This document shows positions 39,467 to 49,283 of a DNA stretch of 64,000 nucleotides, piece after piece. Position 1 is the first letter of the stretch. Each line of letters begins with the position of its first letter. Where the stretch lies: positions 108,670 to 172,669 of the forward strand of contig NZ_JACJKN010000004.1 in NCBI RefSeq assembly GCF_016900775.1. Reading direction: 5' to 3'. The translations under genes and the position numbers were made by a program. The notes under the pieces were generated by a model, which saw nothing but the letters and a program-made list of their open reading frames with translations, was not told the DNA's origin and did not search any database. This DNA comes from Olsenella uli (GTDB lineage: Bacteria; Actinomycetota; Coriobacteriia; Coriobacteriales; Atopobiaceae).

Positions 39467-42400
39467 CTAGTCCACGGACTTGAGGCTCTCCACCATGTCC
39501 ACGCGGTCGAGCTTGCGGCGCATGGCGAGCATCACGAGGCCCGCGAAGACGAGCGTCAGCACGAACGCGCAGGCATAGCTCGCAGGGTGGATGACGCGCC
39601 CGAACATCACGAGGTCCACCTCGGCCGTCACGATGACGAAGCCCTCGAGCCAGGTCCCGAGCGCGAGGCCGAGCGCGTCGCCCATGAGGGCGAGCACGAG
39701 GATCTCGCGGAAGACGTAGGCGGCGACCTCGCCCCTCCTGAACCCGAGGACCTTGAGGGTGGCGATCTCGCGGACGCGCTCGTCCACGTTGATGTTCGCG
39801 AGGTTGTAGAGCACGATGAAGGCGAGCGCCGCCGCCGACACGATGAGCACCACGACGATCATGTCCACGGCGGAGAGCATGTCGCGGTACATCCCCACCG
39901 TCTCGTCCACGAAGGCCACCGTGGAGACCGGCCCCGCCTCGGCGAGGTCGTCGGCGAGGCCGGCGCGATAGGCGGGGTCGTCGTCGGTCGTGGCGTAGAT
40001 GGTCGAGAAGGACGGCTCCTCGTCATCGACCACGCCGGCCGCGCGGAGCGTGTCCCACGCCTCGGGCGCCAGGTAGGCGAGGCTCCCCACGTAGTTCTCC
40101 GCCACGCCGGCGACCGTGAGGGAGCACCCCTCGCCCACCGCGTTGCCGACGGCGTCCTGGCCACGCAGCAGAACCTCGCCGCCGACGGACACGCCGAGCT
40201 TGGTGGCGGTCTTCTCGGCGAGGACGACGCCCTCCCCCTCGAGCGGGATCCCCGCCCCGGACAGGCGGTCGTGGAGGTCGATGGCGGCCCCGAGCGACGA
40301 GGCGTTCTCGGGGATGATGACCTGGGCGGAGACCGGCCCCTCGGCGGAGGGGGACGAGAGCTGGAGGTTGACCGTGGCAACGTGGGCGAGGTCGGTGGCG
40401 CGCCCGTCCGCGACGAGGCGGGCCGCGACGGCGTCCACCTCGTCGGCGGTCGCCCCCTCGTCCAGGCTCACGGCGGTGTCGTAGCGCACGATGGGGCCGA
40501 ACTGGTTGTCGATGATGTCCCAGATCGCGTCGTGCAGGCCAAAGCCCACGAGCAGCAGCGCGGTGCACCCCGAGATGCCGATGACGGTCATGAGCAGGCG
40601 GCGCTTGTAGCGGAAGAGGTTTCTCGCCGTGACCTTGCGGAGGAACGAGAGCCGGCGCCACAGCGGCCGGACGCGCTCGAGTAGGATGCGCCTCCCCGGC
40701 CTGGGCGCGCGGGGCAGCATGAGGGCGGCCGGGGACTCGCGCAGGCTCGCCACGACGGCGACCCACGTGGCGGCGAGCGTCACGCCCACGCCCAGGCCGG
40801 CCGAGGCGAGCGCCACGGCGGGGTCGACCGCCACCGGGAGGCTCGGCAGCGGGACGGCGTAGATGATCTGGTAGGCAGACATCACCACAAGCGGGAGCAC
40901 CTGCGAGAGGACGAGGATGCCGACGGCGGCCCCCGCGGTGGCGGCGAGCCCGGCGTAGGCGAGGTAGCGCGAGGCGATGCGCGCCATGCCGTACCCGAGC
41001 GCCTTGAGGGTGCCGATGACCCCGCGCTCGTCCTCCACCATGCGCGTCATCGTGGTGAGCGAGACGAGCGCGGCAACGAGGAAGAACATGAGCGGAAAGA
41101 CGGTGGCGATCTTGTCCATGCGCTCGGAGTCGCCCTGATAGGAGGCCGTGCCCTCGCTCTGCGTGCGGTTGAGCACGTAGATGTCTCCGGGCTCGAGCGC
41201 GTCCACCTCGGCCTGCGCGTCGTCGATCTGGGACGCGGCCTCGGCGAGGCGCTCGTCGGCCTCCGCGCGGGCCTCCTCCCAGGCGGCCAGGCCCTCCTCG
41301 TAGGAGCCGCGCGCCGCGTCGAGCTCGGCGCGCGCGGAGGCGAGCTCGGCGGCCGAGGCGTCGATCTGCGCCTGGGCGGCGGCAAGCTGGGAGTCCGCCG
41401 CGCGCTCGCGGGCGGCGAGCTCGGCGCGCCCGACGTCGATCTCTGCCTGCGCGTCCGCGGCCTGGGCGCGCCCGGCGTCGTAGGCGCTGACGGCGTCTCG
41501 CGCGGAGGCGAGCTCGGAGGCGCTCGCCGAGGCGGACTCGAGCGACTGCGCCCGGGCGTCGATCTGGGCGAGCTGCGCCCGCGCGGCCTCGAGCTGCCCG
41601 AGCTGCTCGGCGGGGAGCTCCCCGCCCGCGGCCTCGGCCTCCTCCTGGGCGGCCTCGAGCTGCGAGATGGCGCCGACGACGGCCTCGCGGGCGGAGGCGA
41701 GCTCATCGCGCGCCGCCCCGAGGGCCGCGACGGCCCCGTCGAGGTCGGCGGCCTCGACCCCCTGCTCCGCGAGGCTGGCGAGAAGGACCTCGAGCCCCTG
41801 GTCGTACGCCGCGCGGGCCGTCTCGGCATCGCCCGCCCGCGCGTCGAGCTCCGCCACCTGGGCGTCGAGCGCGGCCTGCGAGGCGTCGAGCTGGTCGCGG
41901 GCAGACGAGAGCTGGGAGTCGGCCTCCGCCCTGCTCGCCTCGAGCTCGGAGCGCGCGGCGGCGAGGCGCGCCTCCCCGTCGGCTACCTGCGCCTCTCCGG
42001 ACTCGATCTGGGACAGCGCCCCGTCGAGCTCGGAGCGCCCGTCGGAGAGCTCGGCCTCGGCGGACGCGCGCTCGGCCTCGAAGTCGGCCCGCGCCTCGTC
42101 AAGGCGCCCCTGGGCGTCGGCGCGGACGTCGGCGAGGCGGGCCTCGGCGAGCGAGGGCGCGTCCGCCTCGAGCCCGTCGGCGACCGCTCCCACGGCCTCC
42201 TCGTACGCGGCAGAGCCGCTCTCCTCCCCCTCGGCGCCCGCCACGCGCAGGTACGCCTCGGTGTAGGGGGCGTCCTCGGAGAAGGTCGACGCCGGCACGT
42301 AGAGGTACTGGTCGATCATGCCGGAGCCGAGCGTGGTCGAGCCAAAGCTCACCGTGTAGGGGTACATCGAGGAGCTCACGGTCCCCACGACGGTGAGCTC

Positions 42401-42910
42401 CTCGGTCGCGAGCGCCCCCGCGTCGCCGGCCTCGCGGAGCACCTCGACGACGTCGCCGGGCTCCACGGGAAGCGCCGGGTTGTCGGCAGAGGCCACGCAC
42501 TCCCCCGCCCCGCTCGGCCACCGGCCGTCGCGCAGGACGAGGCGGTTCATGCCGGGCTCAGACGAGCCGCCCTCGTACTCGGCGGGAAGGGTGGACACCC
42601 GCATGGCAACCTGCTCGGCACCCATGCGCGCCATGACGTCGACGGAGGTGGAGCCGACGGCGTCAGAGACGCCGTCGGCCTGCGCCAGGCGCTCGACGTC
42701 CTTCTCGCCAAGCCCCTGGGTGGAGACCACGCGCAGGTCCCAGAGCGCCGTCTCGTCGTAGTAGGCGTCCGCCGCCGCGCGCATGTCAGGGCCGCCCATG
42801 CGCATGCCGGCGAAGAAGCCGCAGCCCAGGGCCACGATCCCCATGATCGCGAGGAAGCGGCCGAGCGAGGTCCTGATCGCCCTGCCTATGCCCCGGGAAA
42901 ACGCGCTCAC
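39467..42910 (-). CDS. Large FtsX-family permease with a long coiled-coil extracytoplasmic domain
   Basis: A 1147-residue membrane protein. One helix near the N-terminus (about 18-38) is followed by an extracytoplasmic region with a very long Ala/Glu/Arg-rich coiled coil (about 255-560, repeats like 'AELSDGRSELDGALSQIESG'). Then come two FtsX domains: helices around 600-720 ('FPLMFFLVAALVSLTTMTRM') and at the end (about 1020-1130, 'NLANINVDERVREIATLKVL'). No ATPase is fused. It is downstream of a MacB-like ATPase-permease gene and probably works with it or a related ATPase. The family exports or removes lipids, peptides or antibiotics; the substrate is unknown. Repeat R9 follows its stop. Confidence 0.82.
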   Translation of the reverse strand: MSAFSRGIGRAIRTSLGRFLAIMGIVALGCGFFAGMRMGGPDMRAAADAYYDETALWDLRVVSTQGLGEKDVERLAQADGVSDAVGSTSVDVMARMGAEQVAMRVSTLPAEYEGGSSEPGMNRLVLRDGRWPSGAGECVASADNPALPVEPGDVVEVLREAGDAGALATEELTVVGTVSSSMYPYTVSFGSTTLGSGMIDQYLYVPASTFSEDAPYTEAYLRVAGAEGEESGSAAYEEAVGAVADGLEADAPSLAEARLADVRADAQGRLDEARADFEAERASAEAELSDGRSELDGALSQIESGEAQVADGEARLAAARSELEASRAEADSQLSSARDQLDASQAALDAQVAELDARAGDAETARAAYDQGLEVLLASLAEQGVEAADLDGAVAALGAARDELASAREAVVGAISQLEAAQEEAEAAGGELPAEQLGQLEAARAQLAQIDARAQSLESASASASELASARDAVSAYDAGRAQAADAQAEIDVGRAELAARERAADSQLAAAQAQIDASAAELASARAELDAARGSYEEGLAAWEEARAEADERLAEAASQIDDAQAEVDALEPGDIYVLNRTQSEGTASYQGDSERMDKIATVFPLMFFLVAALVSLTTMTRMVEDERGVIGTLKALGYGMARIASRYLAYAGLAATAGAAVGILVLSQVLPLVVMSAYQIIYAVPLPSLPVAVDPAVALASAGLGVGVTLAATWVAVVASLRESPAALMLPRAPRPGRRILLERVRPLWRRLSFLRKVTARNLFRYKRRLLMTVIGISGCTALLLVGFGLHDAIWDIIDNQFGPIVRYDTAVSLDEGATADEVDAVAARLVADGRATDLAHVATVNLQLSSPSAEGPVSAQVIIPENASSLGAAIDLHDRLSGAGIPLEGEGVVLAEKTATKLGVSVGGEVLLRGQDAVGNAVGEGCSLTVAGVAENYVGSLAYLAPEAWDTLRAAGVVDDEEPSFSTIYATTDDDPAYRAGLADDLAEAGPVSTVAFVDETVGMYRDMLSAVDMIVVVLIVSAAALAFIVLYNLANINVDERVREIATLKVLGFRRGEVAAYVFREILVLALMGDALGLALGTWLEGFVIVTAEVDLVMFGRVIHPASYACAFVLTLVFAGLVMLAMRRKLDRVDMVESLKSVD

Positions 42911-42933
42911 CGCACCTCCCCCGCCGCTCGGCC

Positions 42934-43009
42934 GGTGCTGACAAGGGTGACAGGGTCGACTGTCAGGAAATCCTTCCTGACAGTCGACCCTGTCACCCTT
43001 GTCAGCACC
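42934..43009. repeat. REP-like perfect hairpin R10
   Basis: Perfect 36-bp arms (42934-42969 and 42974-43009) with a 4-nt loop; each arm starts GGTGCTGACAAGGGTGACAG. It lies between the two large exporter genes on the minus strand. Confidence 0.92.
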
Positions 43010-43016
43010 CGCGCCA

Positions 43017-46000
43017 TCACTCGCTCCTCAGGGCCTCCACCGGGTCGCGGCGGCTGGCGGCCGAGCTCGGGATGAGGCCGGCCACGAGGGTCAGCACGAC
43101 GGAGATGCACACGAGCACGGCTGCCGAGGTCCAGGGAAGGCTCATGATGTTCTCCACGTTGAAGTCCGCGAGCACCCAGGCGTTCACCGGCACCGAGACG
43201 GCCACCACCACGGCGATGGCGAAGAGTCCCGAGATGAGCCCCTCGATGAAGGTCTCGGCGTTGAACACGCTCGCGACGTTGCCCTTGGAGGCGCCGATGG
43301 CGCGCAGGATGCCGATCTCCTTCTTGCGCTCGAGGACCGAGATGTAGGTGATGATGCCGATCATGATGGAGCTCACCACGAGCGAGATGCTCACGAAGGC
43401 GATGAGCACGAGCGAGATCATGTTCACGATGTCGGTGACGCTGCCCATGATGACGCCCATGTAGTCGGTGTAGGAGATGACGGCGTCGTCGTTTCCGGCG
43501 GCGCGCTGCTCGTCGTTGTAGGCGTCGATGACGTCGAGCACGCGCTCCTTGGCCTCGAAGTCCTTGGGGTAGATCTGGATGGCCGCCGGGTCGTCCGCCG
43601 TGGCGTAGCCGAGGGTCTGGAGGTTGTTGTCATAGGTGAGCTGACTCGCGTTGGCGTAGCTCTCCATGAGCGAGGTAAGGTCCTCGGCGTCCATATTGAA
43701 GTGGATGGAGCTCGCGAGCGCGTCGGCGTCCACCGAGAACGCGTCCTGAAGGTTGGCAAGGCTTGCCGCGGCCTGGCTCGCGTACTGGGAGAGCACCTGC
43801 GCCATGGCCGCCTGGAGCTGGGAGGAGATGGCGGAGCTGATCTGGGAGGACATGCTCTGCATGAAGCCCTGGAGATAGGGGGCGAGGTCGTTCGCGACGT
43901 AGGCGCGCACGATCTCCTCCACGCGGCCGCGGACGGCGGGGCCGGCCACGGCGTCGATCTGGGTGAGGATCGCCTGCGCGTTCTCGGTGACGAGGTACTG
44001 CTCGAAGTAGCCCGCGATCTTCTGCGCGAGCTCGGGGTCCTCGGGGTCGAGCGCGCCGGCGTTGGCGCCCCACCAGGCGACGAAGTCCTGCGCGAGCTGG
44101 CCGCCGAGGGTCGTGACCTCCTCGAGCTGCTCCGTGGTGAGCGCCGGGTCGGAGAGCTCCTGGTCGAGGATGGACGAGAAGTCCGGCGCGGGCACCCCCG
44201 CGACGAGCGACTCCACGTCGATGGAGCCCGCCACGCCCGAGAGGTCGACCGAGAGGCCGGAGAGGTCGAGCCCCGAGGGGTCGAACCCGGCGGCGAGGCC
44301 GGAGGTGTCGAAGGAGAAGGCGGAGCGCAGCTTGTCCTCGTCCACCGTGAAGAGGCTCTCGAGGTCCACGCCCTGGCGCGCCTCCTCCTGGAGGGTGTCG
44401 AAGGACTTGCCGGTGAAGACGTCGACCTCGGGGCTAGCCAGCTGCTGCTGGGCGATCTGGGAGCTCGCGACGCGGTCCATGAGCTCGAGCGTGAGCTCGG
44501 GGGTGTAGGCGATGCCGGCGGAGAGCGCCTTGGCGTCGGAGGACTCGTTGGGGCGCACCACGCCCACGACGTGCAGGTCGAGGCCGCCGGCCACGGCGTC
44601 GGCCATGAACTGGGCGTCGGAGGACATGTTGGTCCAGCCGCCCGTCTCGTCGTTGCGGCGGTACTCGTCGGTGGGGGCGATCACCTTGAACGTGAGCCCG
44701 AGCGCGTCGTCGTAGGTGAAGTGGACGTCCTCCCGCTCGATGTCCGCCTCCCCCGCCGTGCCGCTCATGGCGCTCGACACCATCTGGGTGAGCTCCGCGG
44801 GGTCGAGCACGCCGATGCCGTAGAGCGTGTAGTCGCTGATGCGGCCGCTCTGGGTGAGCACGAGCACGCACTCGTCCGCCGCGCTGGCCCAGCGGCCGGC
44901 CACGACGTCGTACTGGGACTCGAGGAGCTCCTGGTCGTCGATCATCTCGTTGAAGACGGACATGCCGCCGCCCGTCATGCCGGCCGTGGCGGTGCCCGAT
45001 GCGCCGCCGGTCATGGCCGTGGAGAGCGCATTGGGGTTGAGCTGGACCGCCCCCTCCGAGGTGTCCGCCTTGTAGACGAGCGGGGTGAGGCCGTAGTCGT
45101 ACTGGATGGCGTTCACGTCCTCGTCGAGAAGGCCGGCGTTGGCGTCGAGGTAGGACTTGAGGCCCGAGAGGTCGTTGGACCCCACGGAGGCGAACATGTC
45201 CGTGAGCATCGTGAACTCGGGGATCTGGTTGGGGTCGGCGGCCCCCTCGCCCTCCCCCGACGCGTCGCCCGCATCCTCGGAGAGCATGCCGGAGATGTCC
45301 ATGCTCTGCTTGGTGATGGAGAGCGGGTAGCTGGAGAGCGTGTCCTCCTCGACGCGCGCGATGTAGTCGTTCACGCCGTTTGCCAGGGCGAGGATCGCGG
45401 CGATGCCGATGATGCCGATCGACCCCGCGAAGGCCGTCATGATGGTGCGGCCCTTCTTGGTCATGAGGTTGTTGAACGAGAGGCCGAGCGCCGTGAGGAA
45501 GCTCATGGAGGTGCGGCGGGCCTGCTTGGCCGCGCGGCGCGGGACGGCCGCCGGGTCGAAGGGGTTCGAGTCCGCCGTGATCTTGCCGTCCGAGAGCTCG
45601 ACGATGCGCGTGGCGTACTGGTGGGCGAGCTCCGGGTTGTGCGTGACCATGATGACCAGCCGGTCCTGGGCGACCTCCTTGAGGAGGTCCATGACCTGCA
45701 CGGAGGTGGCCGAGTCGAGGGCGCCCGTGGGCTCGTCCGCGAGCAGGATCTCCGGGTCGTTGATGAGGGCGCGGGCGATGGCGACGCGCTGCATCTGGCC
45801 GCCGGAGAGCTGGCTCGGCCGCTTGTTCACGTGGTCGGCCAGCCCCACGCGCGCGAGGGCGTCGAGCGCGCGGCGGCGGCGCTCCGCGCGGCCCACGCCG
45901 GAGAGCGTGAGCGCGAGCTCCACGTTGGCGAGGATCGTCTGGTGCGGGATGAGGTTATAGCTCTGGAAGACGAAGCCGATGCGATTGTTGCGGTAGGCGT

Positions 46001-46232
46001 CCCAGTCGCGGTCCTTGTACCTGCGCGTGGAGATGCCGTCGATCACGAGATCGCCCTCGTCGAAGTGGTCGAGGCCGCCCACGATGTTGAGCATCGTGGT
46101 CTTGCCGGAGCCGGAGGGGCCGAGCACCGCCACGAACTCGTTGTCGCGGAAGGCCACGGAGACGTGGTCGAGCGCGACCTGCGTGAAGTCCGCCGTGACG
46201 TAACGTTTGCAGATGTCATTGAGCTCGAGCAT
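43017..46232 (-). CDS. MacB-like ABC exporter (ATPase fused to FtsX-type permease)
   Basis: A 1071-residue protein. The N-terminal ATPase (about 1-225) has GPSGSGKTT, signature LSGGQMQR and [13 protein letters not shown] linker then leads to a helix at about 265-285 ('[20 protein letters not shown]') and a large extracytoplasmic domain rich in Ala/Leu/Asp (about 300-870, with repeated '[17 protein letters not shown]'). Three C-terminal helices lie at about 930-1060 with the FtsX pattern '[20 protein letters not shown]'. MacB-type mechanotransmission exporters move antibiotics, peptides or lipoproteins. The start ATG 46232 after CCGGAGG is used. The upstream gap holds repeat array D. The large extracytoplasmic domain is unusual for MacB. 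Confidence 0.85.
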   Translation of the reverse strand: MLELNDICKRYVTADFTQVALDHVSVAFRDNEFVAVLGPSGSGKTTMLNIVGGLDHFDEGDLVIDGISTRRYKDRDWDAYRNNRIGFVFQSYNLIPHQTILANVELALTLSGVGRAERRRRALDALARVGLADHVNKRPSQLSGGQMQRVAIARALINDPEILLADEPTGALDSATSVQVMDLLKEVAQDRLVIMVTHNPELAHQYATRIVELSDGKITADSNPFDPAAVPRRAAKQARRTSMSFLTALGLSFNNLMTKKGRTIMTAFAGSIGIIGIAAILALANGVNDYIARVEEDTLSSYPLSITKQSMDISGMLSEDAGDASGEGEGAADPNQIPEFTMLTDMFASVGSNDLSGLKSYLDANAGLLDEDVNAIQYDYGLTPLVYKADTSEGAVQLNPNALSTAMTGGASGTATAGMTGGGMSVFNEMIDDQELLESQYDVVAGRWASAADECVLVLTQSGRISDYTLYGIGVLDPAELTQMVSSAMSGTAGEADIEREDVHFTYDDALGLTFKVIAPTDEYRRNDETGGWTNMSSDAQFMADAVAGGLDLHVVGVVRPNESSDAKALSAGIAYTPELTLELMDRVASSQIAQQQLASPEVDVFTGKSFDTLQEEARQGVDLESLFTVDEDKLRSAFSFDTSGLAAGFDPSGLDLSGLSVDLSGVAGSIDVESLVAGVPAPDFSSILDQELSDPALTTEQLEEVTTLGGQLAQDFVAWWGANAGALDPEDPELAQKIAGYFEQYLVTENAQAILTQIDAVAGPAVRGRVEEIVRAYVANDLAPYLQGFMQSMSSQISSAISSQLQAAMAQVLSQYASQAAASLANLQDAFSVDADALASSIHFNMDAEDLTSLMESYANASQLTYDNNLQTLGYATADDPAAIQIYPKDFEAKERVLDVIDAYNDEQRAAGNDDAVISYTDYMGVIMGSVTDIVNMISLVLIAFVSISLVVSSIMIGIITYISVLERKKEIGILRAIGASKGNVASVFNAETFIEGLISGLFAIAVVVAVSVPVNAWVLADFNVENIMSLPWTSAAVLVCISVVLTLVAGLIPSSAASRRDPVEALRSE

Positions 46233-46350
46233 GGAGTTCCTCCGGAACGGTCGTAGACCCATTCATGGTACCCAAACGCCTTGCGTTCCAGACCCGTCCG
46301 CACAATCGGCGCCCCGGGTGGCGCACTCGGTCCCGAGGGCGCCGCCGAGA

Positions 46351-46585
46351 TGCGCAATTACCCCCTTGGTGCGAAAAGCGACGCCCCGAATGCGCAGTCA
46401 GCCCCTTGGTGCGAAGGCAATGTGTCCTCTCGCTACCCGGCGTCGTTTTCTTACCTGCGGATACGCCCGCCCGGGGGGCGCGCGCAGCCCCGGAAAACCG
46501 GTCGTGGGACCACGAAGCCCTTCGCACCAAGGCGCCGACTGCGCCGAATCTCGGCGTTTCTTCGCACCAAGGAGGCAACTGCGCA
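46351..46585. repeat. Intergenic repeat array D (two direct, two inverted 25-bp copies)
   Basis: The 421-bp gap 46233-46653 has no gene. Copies of a 25-bp unit (TGCGCA...CCTTGGTGCGAA) lie at 46351-46375 and 46391-46415 (direct) and at 46521-46545 and 46561-46585 (inverted). Both pairs are spaced exactly 40 bp. The unit starts TGCGCARTYR and ends CCTTGGTGCGAA. The promoter of the response-regulator gene (possible CACAAT -10 at 46627-46632) lies to the right. Confidence 0.85.
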
Positions 46586-46653
46586 CGGCTGCGACGTGCT
46601 CCGGGGCGGCCCGCCCCGAGATTTGGCACAATGGGGCGGACGAGAGGAGAGTC

Positions 46654-47367
46654 ATGGCACGGGTTCTGGTCATTGAGGACGACGCGGCGATCAACGACGT
46701 GGTGACGACGCGGCTCTCCCGCGACGGCCACGCCGTGACGCAGGCGTTCTCCGGCTCCGAGGCGCGGCTCCTCCTGGGCGGCACGGGCGAGGGGGACGCG
46801 GGGTTCGACGTCGTGGTCTGCGACCTCATGCTGCCCGGCGCCACCGGCGAGGAGCTTGTGGGCCTCATCCGCGGGCGCGACGCGACGACGCCCATCGTGG
46901 TGATCTCCGCCCGCACGTCCCCGGCCGACCGGGTGGGGCTTCTTCGCCTCGGCGCGGACGACTATCTCACCAAGCCCTTCGACCTCGACGAGCTGGCGGC
47001 GCGCGTGGAGGTGCAGCTGCGCCACCGCGGCGTGGGCGCGGCGGGCGGCGGGGCCCTGCGCTGGCGCCGCTGGTCGATCGACCCGGAGGCGCGCACGCTC
47101 GCGGTGGCGCCCGGCGCAGACGGTGAGCCGGGCGGCGACGTCCCGCTCACCAAGATAGAGTTCAACATCCTCGAGGCCCTCGTGCGCCGACCGAACAAGG
47201 TGTTCTCCAAGTCAGAGCTCTTCGAGCTGGCCTGGGGGGAGCCCTTCGCCGGGGACGACTCCGTCGTGGCCGTCCACGTGTCCAACATCCGCTCCAAGCT
47301 CCGCGCGACGGGCACCGACACCTACCTCAAGACCGTCTGGGGCATGGGATTCAAGCTCGCATCGTGA
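46654..47367 (+). CDS. OmpR-family response regulator
   Basis: A 237-residue regulator: receiver domain (about 1-120) with the phospho-acceptor Asp57 in 'VVVCDLMLP', acidic pocket Asp9/Asp10, 'VVISARTS' and 'DDYLTKPF'. A C-terminal winged helix (about 140-235) has 'LTKIEFNILEALVRRPNKVF' and 'VHVSNIRSKLRATGTDTYLK'. Start at ATG 46654 with AGAGGAGAG upstream. The partner is presumably the histidine kinase at 50098, at the other end of the ABC operon, and the operator is the direct repeat at 47476-47511. A REP hairpin separates it from the operon. Confidence 0.9.
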   Translation: MARVLVIEDDAAINDVVTTRLSRDGHAVTQAFSGSEARLLLGGTGEGDAGFDVVVCDLMLPGATGEELVGLIRGRDATTPIVVISARTSPADRVGLLRLGADDYLTKPFDLDELAARVEVQLRHRGVGAAGGGALRWRRWSIDPEARTLAVAPGADGEPGGDVPLTKIEFNILEALVRRPNKVFSKSELFELAWGEPFAGDDSVVAVHVSNIRSKLRATGTDTYLKTVWGMGFKLAS

Positions 47368-47378
47368 CCCGGCGAAAG

Positions 47379-47449
47379 GACCTGACAAGGGTGACAGGGT
47401 CGTTTGTCATGAAAATCATGACAAACGACCCTGTCACCCTTGTCAGGTC
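47379..47449. repeat. REP-like perfect hairpin R11
   Basis: Perfect 34-bp arms (47379-47412 and 47416-47449) with an AAA loop; arms start GACCTGACAAGGGTGACAGG. It lies after the response-regulator stop and likely ends that transcript. Confidence 0.92.
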
Positions 47450-47475
47450 GCCCCTGCTAGGCCCCATCCTCAAAC

Positions 47476-47511
47476 TTTCTTAAGGGTTGACTCACGGTTT
47501 CTGAAGGGTCG
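47476..47511 (+). promoter_or_regulatory. Direct-repeat operator before the BcrA-type ABC operon
   Basis: TTTCTTAAGGGTTG (47476-47489) and TTTCTGAAGGGTCG (47498-47511) are direct repeats (12 of 14 bases equal) 22 bp apart, two helical turns, which is typical of OmpR-family sites. They precede the ATPase gene by 40 bp and lie just after the response-regulator gene. Confidence 0.75.
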
Positions 47512-47550
47512 CCTGCCAGACTGGAGCCAACCTCAGGAAAGGAGCTCAGC

Positions 47551-48486
47551 GTGAACGTCATCGAGACGCACGGCCTCACTAAGCGCTACCGCCGCAAGCT
47601 GGCCGTGGACGGCCTGGACATGACCGTCGCCGCCGGCGACATCTACGGCTTCGTGGGCAAGAACGGCTCGGGCAAGTCCACCACGATGAAGATGGTCTGC
47701 GGCCTGGCGCGCCCCACCTCCGGCGAGGTCGTCCTCTTCGGAGACCCGGCGGGCGGCGGCGCCACGCCGCAGGGGTTCTCCCGCATCGGGGCGCTCATCG
47801 AGAGCCCCGGCGTGCTCGCCAGCCTCACCGCGCGCGACAACCTCGTCGCCAAGGCGCTCGCGCTCGGCATGACGCACGCCGGCCAGGTGGCGGACGATCT
47901 GCTCGCGCTCGTGGGCCTGGACCCGCACGACCGCCGCCGCGTGAAGGCCTACTCGCTCGGCATGAAGCAGCGCCTGGGACTTGCGCTCGCGCTCGTGGGC
48001 GCGCCCGACCTGCTGCTGCTCGACGAGCCCTTCAACGGCCTCGACCCCGAGGCCACGCGCGCCATGCGCCTCACGCTCGTACGCCTCAACCACGAGCGCG
48101 GCGTCACGATCGTGATCTCCTCCCACGTTCTGGACCAGCTCGACCGCGTGGCCACCCGCTTCGGCGTCATCTCGGACGGCCGGCTCACGGCCGAGTTCAC
48201 CGACGCCGAGCTCCACGAGCGCTGCGGCAGCTCCGTGCGCGTGCGCCTGGCGTCCCCGGAGCGCGGCCTCGCCCTGCTCGAGCAGGCGCTCCCGCAGGCG
48301 GCCTTCCGCGCGGAGCCCGACAGCGCGCTCGTGGTCACGGGCGTCGCGCTCGAGGAGCTCAGCGCCGCGTGCTTCCAGGCCGGCGTGGAGGTCCGCGAGC
48401 TCTCCCAGCTGGAGCGCGACATCGAGGAGTACTTCGTCGAGCTCATGGGCGGCGCGGACGGCGAGAAGGACGGTGAGACGCGATGA
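47551..48486 (+). CDS. BcrA/LanF-type ABC transporter ATPase
   Basis: A 311-residue ATPase with Walker A GKNGSGKST, Q-loop region 'RIGALIESPGVLASLTARDN', signature 'YSLGMKQRLGLA' and Walker B 'LLLLDEPFNGLD', followed by 'VISSHVLDQLD'. The Glu-for-Gln E-loop and the signature SLGMKQR are typical of BcrA/LanF bacitracin-lantibiotic resistance transporters. The GTG start follows an AAAGGAG site. The next gene overlaps (ATGA). Together with two ABC-2 permeases and a kinase it likely protects against a cell-wall-active peptide. Confidence 0.9.
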   Translation: MNVIETHGLTKRYRRKLAVDGLDMTVAAGDIYGFVGKNGSGKSTTMKMVCGLARPTSGEVVLFGDPAGGGATPQGFSRIGALIESPGVLASLTARDNLVAKALALGMTHAGQVADDLLALVGLDPHDRRRVKAYSLGMKQRLGLALALVGAPDLLLLDEPFNGLDPEATRAMRLTLVRLNHERGVTIVISSHVLDQLDRVATRFGVISDGRLTAEFTDAELHERCGSSVRVRLASPERGLALLEQALPQAAFRAEPDSALVVTGVALEELSAACFQAGVEVRELSQLERDIEEYFVELMGGADGEKDGETR

Positions 48487-49283
48487 TCGGCCTTCTGCGC
48501 TCGGACGCCTACCGCGTCCTGCACGGGCGCTGGATCTGGGCGTTTGCCGCGGCGGTGGCCTTCCTCACCTTTGCGCCCGCACTGCTCATGCGCTGGACGA
48601 ACATGGGTCCTGTCGTCTACGACACCCTCACGGGCTCGGCGCTCAGCTTCGGGAGCTTCCAGATTCTCCCCGCCGTCATGGCGGCCGTCGTGTGCGGGGA
48701 CCGTACGGACATCGGGTTCTCCCGCTCGCTCCTCTCGTCGCTCAGCGCGCGGGCGCGCAGGCTCTGGTTTGCCGAGAAGTGCGTGTTCTCGCTGATGCTC
48801 GCCGCCGCCACGACGCTCTTTGCGTTTGTGACCGGGCTGCTTGCCTGGGTCGCTTCCGGCGTGCCCGTGCTGACGCTCGAGCCCGCGTGGCAGGTGGCTG
48901 CCTGGCTCTGCTGCACGTGGCTCGCTAGCGCTCCCTACGTCGTGCTCACGGTGCTCGTGGCACACCTCACGCGCAACGAGAGCGTGACCATCGTGTTCGC
49001 CACGCTCGGGGCGGCCGGAATCATCGAGGGTGGTCTGCTCGTGGGGGCCGACTTTCTGTGCTATCTGGCGGGCGGCGAGTTTCTCACTCTGAGCTCGGTC
49101 GTCGCTCCGTGGCTTCCGACGACGATTGCCTCCGCAGTGGGCGACGGCGCGGCAACGATGCTCTCTGCGGAGAACGCCGCCCAGCTCGCGCCGGCCGTCC
49201 GCGCGCTCGCCGTCTGCCTGCCCGTCGCCGTGGCCGCCACCGCCGCCGACGCGCTGCTCGTCTCAAGGAGGGATGTCGCATGA
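48483..49283 (+). CDS. ABC-2 type permease (LanE/LanG-like), first subunit
   Basis: A 266-residue membrane protein with six helices (about 20-38, 60-80, 105-130, 140-165, 170-190 and 240-262). The N-terminal 'LLRSDAYRVLHGRWIW' and 'SFGSFQILPAVMAAVVCGDR' are typical of lantibiotic-immunity permeases. Starts at the ATG that overlaps the ATPase stop (ATGA). It likely forms the channel with the next gene's product. Confidence 0.85.
   Translation: MIGLLRSDAYRVLHGRWIWAFAAAVAFLTFAPALLMRWTNMGPVVYDTLTGSALSFGSFQILPAVMAAVVCGDRTDIGFSRSLLSSLSARARRLWFAEKCVFSLMLAAATTLFAFVTGLLAWVASGVPVLTLEPAWQVAAWLCCTWLASAPYVVLTVLVAHLTRNESVTIVFATLGAAGIIEGGLLVGADFLCYLAGGEFLTLSSVVAPWLPTTIASAVGDGAATMLSAENAAQLAPAVRALAVCLPVAVAATAADALLVSRRDVA

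Noticed and set aside
42999..46256. Plus-strand frame of 1085 codons opposite the MacB-like gene
   Set aside because: It is a shadow of the minus-strand gene: no ribosome site, no domain, repetitive composition.
46351..46585. Array D as a small CRISPR array
   Set aside because: The spacers are only 15 bp, half of the copies are inverted, and no cas gene is present.
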